Below are positions 27,532 to 35,170 of a stretch of DNA of 64,000 bases, one piece after another (position 1 is the first letter of the stretch; each line of letters opens with the position of its first letter). A program made the position numbers and the translations under genes. The notes below the pieces were generated by a model. That model was not told the DNA's origin. It did no database searches and worked only from the letters and a program-made list of their open reading frames with translations. Source of the DNA: Bacteroidales bacterium (GTDB lineage Bacteria > Bacteroidota > Bacteroidia > Bacteroidales > UBA1715); NCBI GenBank assembly GCA_031286165.1, contig JAITUU010000032.1, positions 33,653-97,652 on the forward strand, given 5' to 3'.

Positions 27532-27539
27532 TATTTTTG
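27532..27539 (+). promoter_or_regulatory. Promoter -7 box for the small lipoprotein
   Basis: TATTTTTG fits TAnnTTTG and lies 27 bases before the ATG at 27567. A TTTG at 27504-27507 is a possible but over-spaced -33 element. Confidence 0.45.
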
Positions 27540-27566
27540 AACATAATTTTTGAAAAACGAATAAAA

Positions 27567-27701
27567 ATGAGAAAATCAATTCTTGCAATAGTTATTGCAG
27601 CCGCTTTGGCGGCACTTGTGGGAGCGTGTAAAGTAGTTGATCCATGCCCTGCGTACTCAGGAGAATCGAGCGTGGAACACGTAGAAAACTCACGATTGTA
27701 A
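27567..27701 (+). CDS. Small lipoprotein, 44 residues
   Basis: MRKSILAIVIAAALAALVGA is a signal peptide followed by C21, with a lipobox LVGAC. The mature part is about 24 residues (CKVVDPCPAYSGESS ... ENSRL), with a second Cys. It has a promoter box upstream and a strong terminator directly downstream, so it is a single-gene unit. Short lipoproteins of the form C-x-x-x-x-C-P-A-Y are frequent in Bacteroidota, but the function is unknown. Confidence 0.75.
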   Translation: MRKSILAIVIAAALAALVGACKVVDPCPAYSGESSVEHVENSRL

Positions 27702-27730
27702 TCACATTTTTGGTGATGTAATCAACTTTT

Positions 27731-27762
27731 TACAGAACATTATTCGTAATGTTCTGTATTTT
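27731..27762 (+). terminator. Terminator of the small lipoprotein gene
   Basis: A perfect 12-base stem TACAGAACATTA / TAATGTTCTGTA with a TTCG loop (27743-27746) is followed by a T-rich run on the plus strand. It ends at the aroA stop codon. Confidence 0.85.
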
Positions 27763-28997
27763 TATTGCTGTATGCGAGCAAAATCATCGAAAAAGTGAGG
27801 ATAGGATTTTGCCACACATTCGTGATTTTCAATTTCTATGGGATTTTTGGCGCAAATGGCAGCGCAGGCAGCAGCCATGGCTATGCGGTGGTCGTTGTGA
27901 GCAAATATACGTCCGCCCTGCAATTCGCCACCGTGAATGAGCATTTCGTTGGCGTGAATTTCTATATGCGCCCCCACTCGCGCAAATTCTTTTTGCAACA
28001 CCTCCGCCCTGTTACTTTCTTTGTGAAACAATCGCTCCACACCCCGTATGCGCGTAGTTCCTATGCAATGCACCGCCAATGCCACAAGCGGCGGAAATAA
28101 ATCGGGACATTCCGTAGCATCGAAGGTAAAGGCACGTAAATTTTGTTTGCTAACAGTAAGGTTCTGTTCTGCCCACTCCACGCGAGCACCGGCATTTTTT
28201 AGCGCGTCTATCATGGCTATATCTGCCTGCGTGGAATCTTTACGCACATTTGTAACCGTTACACTGCCGCCCAAAGCACCGGCAACGAGCAAAAACGATG
28301 CGCCGCTCCAATCACCCTCTACATAATAATTCTGCGCTCTATATTGCTGCCCCGATTTCACAAAAAATCGTTGGTAATTTTCATTGTCCACCCGCACACC
28401 GAAATCGCCCATAATTTGCATAGTCATATCTATATAGGGCTTGCTTTTGAGGTCTTTCACCACAAACATTGTGTCCGATTGTGCCTGCGCACTTGCTATA
28501 AGCAGTCCGGTAAGAATTTGCGAACTCAAATTTCCATTCACATAAGCCGTTCCGCCCTGCATGGGTCCTTGCACCTGCACCGGCACAAAGGTATTGTTGG
28601 TTTCTATATTCACGCCCAAATCGCGCAAAGGCTGTACCAAAGTATCTATGGGGCGCGTTTTGAGCGAACCTTCGCCTTCGAGCGTAATTGTTTTGTGCCA
28701 CAATGCGGCTATGGGAGTAAACATGCGGATTCCCAAACCAGCCTCGCCGCAATTAAGAATTGACGTGCGCGGCGCAAAATTTCCCTGTATGCTTATAGTT
28801 TCACCGTTTTTCTGAACCTCAGCACCCAAATCGTGGGCAATGCCGAGAGCAGCATCGCTATCGTTGCTCGGTGTGTAACCATGCAAAATACTCGTGCCCT
28901 GCGCCAAAGTTGCTATGGCAATGGCACGTTGCATCATACTTTTCGATGCCGGAGCAGGCAGTGAACCGGCTATGCGTGAGGGAAAAATTGTTTTCAT
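27762..28997 (-). CDS. aroA: 3-phosphoshikimate 1-carboxyvinyltransferase (EPSP synthase)
   Basis: 411 residues. It joins phosphoenolpyruvate to shikimate 3-phosphate in aromatic amino acid synthesis. Signatures are ASKSMMQRAIAIATLA, LNCGEAGLGIRMFTP (the Bacteroidota form of the family NSGT region), WSGASFLLVAGAL and the C-terminal NDHRIAMAAAC. Length is normal. It is 22 bases downstream of dnaJ and probably in the same transcript. Confidence 0.96.
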   Translation of the reverse strand: MKTIFPSRIAGSLPAPASKSMMQRAIAIATLAQGTSILHGYTPSNDSDAALGIAHDLGAEVQKNGETISIQGNFAPRTSILNCGEAGLGIRMFTPIAALWHKTITLEGEGSLKTRPIDTLVQPLRDLGVNIETNNTFVPVQVQGPMQGGTAYVNGNLSSQILTGLLIASAQAQSDTMFVVKDLKSKPYIDMTMQIMGDFGVRVDNENYQRFFVKSGQQYRAQNYYVEGDWSGASFLLVAGALGGSVTVTNVRKDSTQADIAMIDALKNAGARVEWAEQNLTVSKQNLRAFTFDATECPDLFPPLVALAVHCIGTTRIRGVERLFHKESNRAEVLQKEFARVGAHIEIHANEMLIHGGELQGGRIFAHNDHRIAMAAACAAICAKNPIEIENHECVAKSYPHFFDDFARIQQ

Positions 28998-29019
28998 GAG
29001 AGATTGCTTTTGCGCAAAA

Positions 29020-30174
29020 TTAAAAGAAATCCTTCATTTTATCGAAAAAACTTGTGCGTTTTTTCGGTTTCACGGCTTCGGATTGCGCCAGCGTTTCAAA
29101 TAATTTTTTATCGTCTTTCGGAAGATTTTTAGGAATAAAAATTTGAATATGCACCAGCAAATCGCCACGTCCGTAGCCATTCACATCGGGTACGCCTTTT
29201 CCGCGCAAGCGCAGAATTTTCCCTGCCTGTGTGCCTTCTTCCACTTTTATTTTCACCGGATTTTCCACCGTAGGAATTTCCACCGTAGCACCCAGCACCG
29301 CATCGGGTATGCTGATTTCCAATTCATACACTAAATCGTTGCCTTCGCGCTCCAAGAAAGGGTGTTTTTCTTCGGCTATGAGCACCAGCAAATCGCCGTT
29401 GATACCGCCGCGCACAGCATTTCCTTTACCTGCTATACTCATTTGCATACCTTCGGCTACACCTGCGGGAATTTTCACACTCACGGTTTCTTCGCCGTCC
29501 ACCACTCCTTCGCCGTGACAGGTGGCGCATTTTTTGGTAATCACTTTACCATCGCCGCCGCACACATTACAAGGCACTTGCTGCTGCATTCGTCCGAAAA
29601 TACTATTTACTTCCTGCACCACATAGCCCGAACCATGACAGTGCGAACAAGTTTGCACATCACTCGCACTCGCCGCACCGCTGCCATGACAGGTATTGCA
29701 GGTAATTTTTTTCTTCAATTTAAGTTTTTTCTCCACTCCCTGCACTATTTCGGCAAGAGTAAGAGAAACTTTTACACGCAAATTAGAACCTTTGCGCACC
29801 GCACGCGAAGCCCCACCGCGACCGCGACCACTGCCGCCGAAACCGCTGAATCTGCCGCCGCCCATACCGCCTAAAATATCGCCAAAGTGCTCGAAAATAT
29901 CGTTAATATCGGTAAAACCGCTAAAACCGCCACCCGGTGCACCACCGCCCGGTGCCGCATGACCAAATTGGTCGTACTGACGGCGTTTGTCATCGTTGCT
30001 CAGCACTTCGTATGCTTCGGCTGCCTCTTTAAATTTCTCTTCAGCCGCCTTATCGCCCGGATTTTTATCGGGGTGATACTGCACAGCAAGTTTGCGGTAC
30101 GCTTTTTTCAATTCGTCCTTCGATGCACTTTTTTGCACACCCAATACTTCGTAATAATCTCTTTTTGACGCCAT
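29020..30174 (-). CDS. dnaJ: Chaperone DnaJ
   Basis: 384 residues. The J domain with HPD ([20 protein letters not shown]) is followed by a Gly/Phe-rich linker ([12 protein letters not shown]). The four zinc-binding repeats [24 protein letters not shown] and CATCHGEG come next, and then the substrate-binding C-terminal domains. It is the co-chaperone of DnaK and follows grpE, 77 bases apart; dnaK itself is not in the window. Confidence 0.98.
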   Translation of the reverse strand: MASKRDYYEVLGVQKSASKDELKKAYRKLAVQYHPDKNPGDKAAEEKFKEAAEAYEVLSNDDKRRQYDQFGHAAPGGGAPGGGFSGFTDINDIFEHFGDILGGMGGGRFSGFGGSGRGRGGASRAVRKGSNLRVKVSLTLAEIVQGVEKKLKLKKKITCNTCHGSGAASASDVQTCSHCHGSGYVVQEVNSIFGRMQQQVPCNVCGGDGKVITKKCATCHGEGVVDGEETVSVKIPAGVAEGMQMSIAGKGNAVRGGINGDLLVLIAEEKHPFLEREGNDLVYELEISIPDAVLGATVEIPTVENPVKIKVEEGTQAGKILRLRGKGVPDVNGYGRGDLLVHIQIFIPKNLPKDDKKLFETLAQSEAVKPKKRTSFFDKMKDFF

Positions 30175-30251
30175 TTAACTAATGGTTAATGTTTAATGTT
30201 GAATACCTGAATAATTGAATAACTAAGTAACTGACAAATTCGTAATTGCAG

Positions 30252-30836
30252 TTATTCTCCTATTACTACTTTCGCAAAGCGTATCACTTTGTCGTGCAGT
30301 TGATAGCCTTTTTGAATTACATCTACCACTTTTCCTTTCAAACTTTTGTCGGGAGCGGGAATTTTGGTAATAGCCTCGTGTTTATCGGTGTCGAAATCTT
30401 GATGTTGGGTTTCAATTTCCTGCACGCCGTTTTGTTTCAAATACGCTTGAAATTTCGCATAAATCAAGTGTAACCCGTCTTTTAGAGCCTGCACATCGTC
30501 CGAAGAATCCATTGCTTGCATGGCACGTTCAAAATCGTCCACCACCGGCAATAGCTCTATCAAGGCTTTTTCGCCGCCGCTTTTTATCAAATCGGCTTTT
30601 TCTTTGAGGGTTCTTCTGCGAAAATTATCGAACTCGGCGTGCAAACGCACGTGTTTATCGCGCAAATCGGCGAGTTCTTTTTCTACCGCATTTTCTATTT
30701 CCTCTATTGTTTCGGCAGTTTCCGCATCTTCGACAGTTTCTTTTGTGTCAGCAGTTTGTTCTCCGGATTCTACTTGTTCCGTGCTTTTTTCTTCCACGGT
30801 TTCGTCTTCGTGGTCTGTCTCGTGTGTATGTGTCAT
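30252..30836 (-). CDS. grpE: Nucleotide exchange factor GrpE
   Basis: 194 residues. A long acidic N-terminus (THETDHEDETVEEKSTEQ) precedes the coiled coil (ENAVEKELADLRDKHVRLHA) and the beta domain with the family signature HLIYAKFQAYLKQNG ... EITKIPAPDKSLKGKVVDVI. It releases ADP from DnaK. It is the first gene of a grpE-dnaJ(-aroA) unit with a dyad at its promoter. Confidence 0.97.
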   Translation of the reverse strand: MTHTHETDHEDETVEEKSTEQVESGEQTADTKETVEDAETAETIEEIENAVEKELADLRDKHVRLHAEFDNFRRRTLKEKADLIKSGGEKALIELLPVVDDFERAMQAMDSSDDVQALKDGLHLIYAKFQAYLKQNGVQEIETQHQDFDTDKHEAITKIPAPDKSLKGKVVDVIQKGYQLHDKVIRFAKVVIGE

Positions 30837-30890
30837 AGTTCAAATCATTAAAATGTTCGACTTCGTTCTATCAAAAAATTTGCCAGTGCG

Positions 30891-30921
30891 CAAATGTACT
30901 CTTTTTTATGTCAAACTGACA
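30891..30921 (-). promoter_or_regulatory. grpE promoter with overlapping dyad
   Basis: TACATTTG (30891-30898, minus) is a -7 box about 55 bases before the grpE ATG. Ten bases upstream lies the perfect 13-base dyad TGTCAAACTGACA (30909-30921), which covers the place of the -33 element. A stress regulator site is a reasonable inference. Confidence 0.5.
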
Positions 30922-31098
30922 GATTGCGCATTATTTCGTATGACGAATATCAGCAATTATGCAATTTTGGCAGGTTTTTAGGGATTAGAAAGCGAAAATT
31001 AAAAAGTACGAGTTTTTTTATTGCGGAAAGTTTGTAGTCCTCAGTTTTCATTTTTCTACTAATCCGGTGTCTTGTGTCTAACAACTAATAACTAACAA

Positions 31099-32220
31099 CT
31101 ACTGCAAGTATTCCTGAATTTTTCGCGCTACGCGCAGTGCGGCACCTTCTTCGCCAAGTCGCGTGCGCAGTTGCTTGTAACTATGGTGAATTTTTGCTCG
31201 TTCTTCTTCGCAAAGCACAGTTTCGAGTGCCGTTCGCAAATTGTTCTCATTCATATCGCGTTGCAGCAATTCGGGCACAATTTGCTCATTCATAATAATA
31301 TTGGGCAATCCCAAGTAGTTGAGTTTCACTATCATTTTTCCTACATAAAAGGTAATAGGATTGGTTTGATACACCACAATTTCGGGTACGTCAAAAAGTG
31401 CCGCTTCGAGCGTGGCAGTGCCGCTCACGGTAATCGATGCGGTTGCTTTGCTCAGTAGTTCATAGGTTTGGTCGAACACTATGGACACATTCGATGCGGT
31501 AATAAATCTGCGGTAAAAATCTTCCGAAAATCGGCTCATACCGGCTATCACAAACTCATAATTCAAAAATTCTTCGGACACTGTTTGCATGGTTTTCAAA
31601 TTCTCTCGAATTTCGTACTCTCTGCTTCCCGGCATGACGGCAATTATAGGTTTTTTCGGAAGATTATTCGCCTGCTGAAATTCTTCAATGCTAGCATATT
31701 TCGACACAAATTCATTCACCGAATCAAGCAAGGGGTGTCCCACAAAATCAACGGGAAAATTGTGCCGCGTTTCGTAAAATTCCTTGATAAAAGGCAATTC
31801 CACAAACATGTAGTCTATGCACGATTGTATGAGTTTTACGCGACTTTCCTTCCATGCCCATACGGTGGGCGAAATATAAAAAAACGTGGGAATACCCAAG
31901 CGTTTTACCGCCGGAGCAACTTTCAAATTAAAACCCGGAAAATCCACAAAAATCACGGCATCGGGCGTGTAGGCGGCTATATCTTTTTTGCAAAATTCTA
32001 TATTGCGCAGAATTTTTCGCAAATGTTTTACCACTTCCACCAAACCCATGTGGTCGTAGTCTTTGTAGTGTTTCACCGGTTCCACTCCTGCCTCGTGCGC
32101 CATTTTATCGCCGCCCCACACGCGAAATTGAGCCTGCGGGTCATTTTTTTTGATTTCTCGAATTACGCGCGAACCGTGCAAATCGCCCGATGCTTCGCCT
32201 GCTATTATGTAATATTTCAT
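31099..32220 (-). CDS. lpxB: Lipid-A-disaccharide synthase
   Basis: 373 residues. It condenses UDP-2,3-diacylglucosamine with lipid X in lipid A synthesis at the inner membrane. MKYYIIAGEASGDLHGSRVI at the N-terminus, FVDFPGFNLKVA, FYISPTVWAWKESR and VMPGSREYEI are family signatures. It is downstream of a small membrane protein gene and surE, the usual Bacteroidota order. Confidence 0.97.
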   Translation of the reverse strand: MKYYIIAGEASGDLHGSRVIREIKKNDPQAQFRVWGGDKMAHEAGVEPVKHYKDYDHMGLVEVVKHLRKILRNIEFCKKDIAAYTPDAVIFVDFPGFNLKVAPAVKRLGIPTFFYISPTVWAWKESRVKLIQSCIDYMFVELPFIKEFYETRHNFPVDFVGHPLLDSVNEFVSKYASIEEFQQANNLPKKPIIAVMPGSREYEIRENLKTMQTVSEEFLNYEFVIAGMSRFSEDFYRRFITASNVSIVFDQTYELLSKATASITVSGTATLEAALFDVPEIVVYQTNPITFYVGKMIVKLNYLGLPNIIMNEQIVPELLQRDMNENNLRTALETVLCEEERAKIHHSYKQLRTRLGEEGAALRVARKIQEYLQ

Positions 32221-32288
32221 TACAGTTGAGAGTTGAAAATTGAACGTTTTTAAGAAAATACTAATTACTCACTACTTGATACTTATGT

Positions 32289-32585
32289 TCAGAAATTATA
32301 AATCACAAGCGCAATGCAATATACGGCGGTGGGAATCATAATACCATAGCCGGCGCGGTCGAAACGGAGGAAATAAAAGAGTGAAAAAAATAAAAATATG
32401 GGTATCAATGCCCAAATAAGAATATCGGTAGTCAGCCGCGTTTTTCCCAATTGGTCGAAAAATTCACTCACGGTGAGCGTTTTAGTTAAATAGCGTGAAA
32501 GTGCCAAAAGCGTGAGCGGCGGCAACACAAAACCGATAATAACACCGGTAAGAAGAGTATCAAATTTTTTAAGTTTTTCTTTCAT
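32289..32585 (-). CDS. Small membrane protein of unknown function
   Basis: 98 residues with three predicted membrane segments (TGVIIGFVLPPLTLLAL, LIWALIPIFLFFSLFYFL, GIMIPTAVYCIALVIYNF). It lies between surE and lpxB on the same strand, 68 bases before lpxB. I do not recognise a named family. The position suggests an envelope role. Confidence 0.75.
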   Translation of the reverse strand: MKEKLKKFDTLLTGVIIGFVLPPLTLLALSRYLTKTLTVSEFFDQLGKTRLTTDILIWALIPIFLFFSLFYFLRFDRAGYGIMIPTAVYCIALVIYNF

Positions 32586-32601
32586 AGGAAGTTACTTTTT
32601 G

Positions 32602-32665
32602 GGATTGCTTCGTCCCTCGCAATGAGGTACAAAAAAGCGTCATTGCGAACGTAGTGAAGCAATCC
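32602..32665. repeat. Palindromic intergenic element (REP-like)
   Basis: GGATTGCTTCGTC ... TCGCAATGA in the left half is mirrored by TCATTGCGA ... TGAAGCAATCC in the right half, giving a long hairpin in the 97-base gap between surE and the small membrane gene. Sequences of this form are scattered between genes in many bacteria. Confidence 0.8.
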
Positions 32666-32682
32666 ACTTGTTTATAAAGTGG

Positions 32683-33468
32683 TTATTGTATTATCTTTTG
32701 TAATTTCACAAGTGCTTCATTGTCGGTAGTTTCTATTCGCAGTGGCACCACAGCGGTATGTTTTTGTTTCAGGCAATATTCATCGCTATCTTCGGCATTG
32801 GGTTCGTAATTATCGAAATGCCCCATGAGCCAAAAATAATCCACATTTTGCGGGTCGGTGCGGCGGTCAAATTCTTCTATCCACACCCCTTTTGTTTGGC
32901 GGCACACGCGAATTTCTCGCAAATCTTCGGCGTTTTCCACTTTGGGAAAATTCACATTTAAAAACACGTTTTCCGGCAGGGTGTTTTTTTCTATCACCGC
33001 TCTTGCAATCGTTTGAATATGTGTGCGATACGGCTCAAAATCGGCATCGGGGTGAAAATCAGTGAGTGAAAACGCTATGGACGGCACGCCATTGATAGCA
33101 CCTTCGCGAGCGGCACTCACCGTGCCGGAATAAATGGAACAAATAGAGGCATTGGAACCGTGATTGATGCCCGAAACAAGTAAATCGGGTTTTATGGTGG
33201 TTTTGAAAAATTTATCAAGCCCCATTTTCACACAATCCACCGGTGTTCCGCTAAATTCGTAAAATTCAAAATGCTCGGCAGATTCTACTTTTCGCAAGCG
33301 CAGCGGTTCGCTAAACGTAATAGCATGCGACATTCCCGACCGCCCCACGCGCGGCGCAATGGCTATTACGGTACCTATTTTGCGCATTTCTTCTATCAAT
33401 ACATGAATGCCGCGGGCTTGATAGCCGTCATCGTTGGTTACAAATATTATGGGTCGGGAAAAGTTCAT
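32683..33468 (-). CDS. surE: 5'/3'-nucleotidase SurE
   Basis: 261 residues. It removes phosphate from nucleoside monophosphates. The metal-binding N-terminus FVTNDDGYQARGI, the GRSGMSHAIT segment and SGINHGSNASICSIYSGTVS are typical. Length is normal. Confidence 0.96.
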   Translation of the reverse strand: MNFSRPIIFVTNDDGYQARGIHVLIEEMRKIGTVIAIAPRVGRSGMSHAITFSEPLRLRKVESAEHFEFYEFSGTPVDCVKMGLDKFFKTTIKPDLLVSGINHGSNASICSIYSGTVSAAREGAINGVPSIAFSLTDFHPDADFEPYRTHIQTIARAVIEKNTLPENVFLNVNFPKVENAEDLREIRVCRQTKGVWIEEFDRRTDPQNVDYFWLMGHFDNYEPNAEDSDEYCLKQKHTAVVPLRIETTDNEALVKLQKIIQ

Positions 33469-33518
33469 TGTTTGTAAGTTTATAAGTCAAAAAATCTATG
33501 TATCTATTGTCTAAACGT

Positions 33519-34010
33519 CTATTTAATCATAGCAGCAAGCGTGTTCTTTTTATAGGCATCTACATATTTTTGCAATTTGGGATTAATTAGCACCTTATTA
33601 CTTTTGGTGCTGCAGTATTTCACAAATTCGGAAATTGCCTGTACCTGCAAATCTTTGGGCGCGATTGCAAAATTGGCATCGAGGGCAGTTTTCGCCAAAG
33701 CCGCGTAGTAGCGCGAAGTTAAATACACCTCAGTTTGAATTGTTTTCAAAAAATTTTTGTCCACAGCAAAGTGATATTTATCGGTTTTATCCAACCATTC
33801 TATCAAAAAATCGTTGGCATAGAGCGTATTCATATCTTTTCTGCATGGATTGCTCAGCAAAAACGAGGAAACTTCCTGCACCTTTGCTTCGGCTTGGGCG
33901 CAATCTTCAGCAGTAGAAAGTTGCGCATTTTTAAGGTTTTTATAATCCTGCGCCGCGCAAAAATTAATCATCGCAGCCAATAGTACGCATGAGAAAAGAA
34001 ATCGTTTCAT
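33519..34010 (-). CDS. Exported protein of unknown function
   Basis: 163 residues with a signal peptide MKRFLFSCVLLAAMINFCAA. The mature part is helical (KNLKNAQLSTAEDCAQAEAK ... KLQKYVDAYKKNTLAAMIK) and mentions no motif I recognise. A TACTTTTG promoter box (34025-34032, minus) lies 15 bases upstream. It is divergent from the acyltransferase gene. Confidence 0.8.
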   Translation of the reverse strand: MKRFLFSCVLLAAMINFCAAQDYKNLKNAQLSTAEDCAQAEAKVQEVSSFLLSNPCRKDMNTLYANDFLIEWLDKTDKYHFAVDKNFLKTIQTEVYLTSRYYAALAKTALDANFAIAPKDLQVQAISEFVKYCSTKSNKVLINPKLQKYVDAYKKNTLAAMIK

Positions 34011-34065
34011 AGAGTTATTTTTTACAAAAGTAGGGATTTTTACTGAAAAAATGACAATTAGTTTT

Positions 34066-34073
34066 TATTTTTG
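34066..34073 (+). promoter_or_regulatory. Promoter -7 box for the acyltransferase-sulfatase pair
   Basis: TATTTTTG fits TAnnTTTG and lies 20 bases before the ATG at 34094. Confidence 0.45.
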
Positions 34074-34093
34074 CAAGTTCAAAAAAACAAACT

Positions 34094-35170
34094 ATGCGCA
34101 TAAGCCCCATTTCAAAAACCGACACGCTCTATTTCAAAGCAATAGGTATCTTGATGATTGTGTTTCATAATTATTTTCATTTAATACCACCGCGAATTGG
34201 CGAAAATGAACACTTATTTTCTCAGCAAACCATCAAAAATCTCTACCTCACATTTCGCTCCTATCCTTTGGAATGGGTCAGTCATCTATTTGAATATTTT
34301 GGTCATTATGGCGTGCAAATTTTTATTTTCATAAGTGCCGTAGGACTTTCATACACCATGTTACGAAAACCAACGCCCTACTTCCCTTATATTTTGCATC
34401 GTTTAAAATCGCTCTACTATTTACTGATTGTGGGAATAATTGTGTATTGCATGACGAAATTAGTGGTATATGGGAACACAAATTGGTCGATTTTTGCCAA
34501 ACATATTGGCTACAAATTTCTTTTTATACAAACTCTCCTACCTCACGAAAGTTTTTCTCTCAGTGGTCCTTGGTGGTTTTTCGGAATTATATTTCAATTA
34601 TATCTGTTATTTCCGCTTCTGTTTCGTATTATACAAAAATATGCTTTCAAAGGATTTCTCGGAATTTGCGCATTCTCCTATCTCTGCACGTTTATTCAAA
34701 TGTATGTGTGGCACACTCCTGCCGGAGTTCATTGGTTTTTGAACTCTATTGCTCACCTACCGGAATTTGCAATGGGAATATTCTTCGTATTTCACGCCGA
34801 CAAAAAAATCCCTACAATTCTGCTCGTAGTAGCATTGATACTTTTTGTGCTGGGCAATTTTTTACAACTATTTTTCCCCTTCACATTTCTTGCAATTACC
34901 TTACTTTTATACGTTGTAATACAAAAATGTATCGTCCTATTCAATAAATCTCCTCGGATTGGCGTTGTATTCCAACGAATAGGCACATTGTCGATGGCAC
35001 TTTTTGTAGTTCATGGAACATTCCGCAACCGATTTTACGAATTATTCTCCACATCGTGGCATAGTAAACTTTTGGGTGCGGCATTGTTTTTTATTACCGT
35101 ATATGCCGTTGCCATAATTGCCGAAACACTCTATCAATGGTTATATTCCAAATTAACATTCAAAAAATGA
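34094..35170 (+). CDS. Membrane acyltransferase family protein
   Basis: 358 residues with about ten membrane segments. The N-terminus (TLYFKAIGILMIVFHNYFHL) resembles acyltransferase-3 family proteins, which move acyl groups to sugars across the membrane; HNYFH holds the candidate catalytic His. Its TGA overlaps the ATG of the sulfatase-like gene (ATGA), so they are translationally coupled and probably modify the same surface glycan or lipid. Confidence 0.75.
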   Translation: MRISPISKTDTLYFKAIGILMIVFHNYFHLIPPRIGENEHLFSQQTIKNLYLTFRSYPLEWVSHLFEYFGHYGVQIFIFISAVGLSYTMLRKPTPYFPYILHRLKSLYYLLIVGIIVYCMTKLVVYGNTNWSIFAKHIGYKFLFIQTLLPHESFSLSGPWWFFGIIFQLYLLFPLLFRIIQKYAFKGFLGICAFSYLCTFIQMYVWHTPAGVHWFLNSIAHLPEFAMGIFFVFHADKKIPTILLVVALILFVLGNFLQLFFPFTFLAITLLLYVVIQKCIVLFNKSPRIGVVFQRIGTLSMALFVVHGTFRNRFYELFSTSWHSKLLGAALFFITVYAVAIIAETLYQWLYSKLTFKK

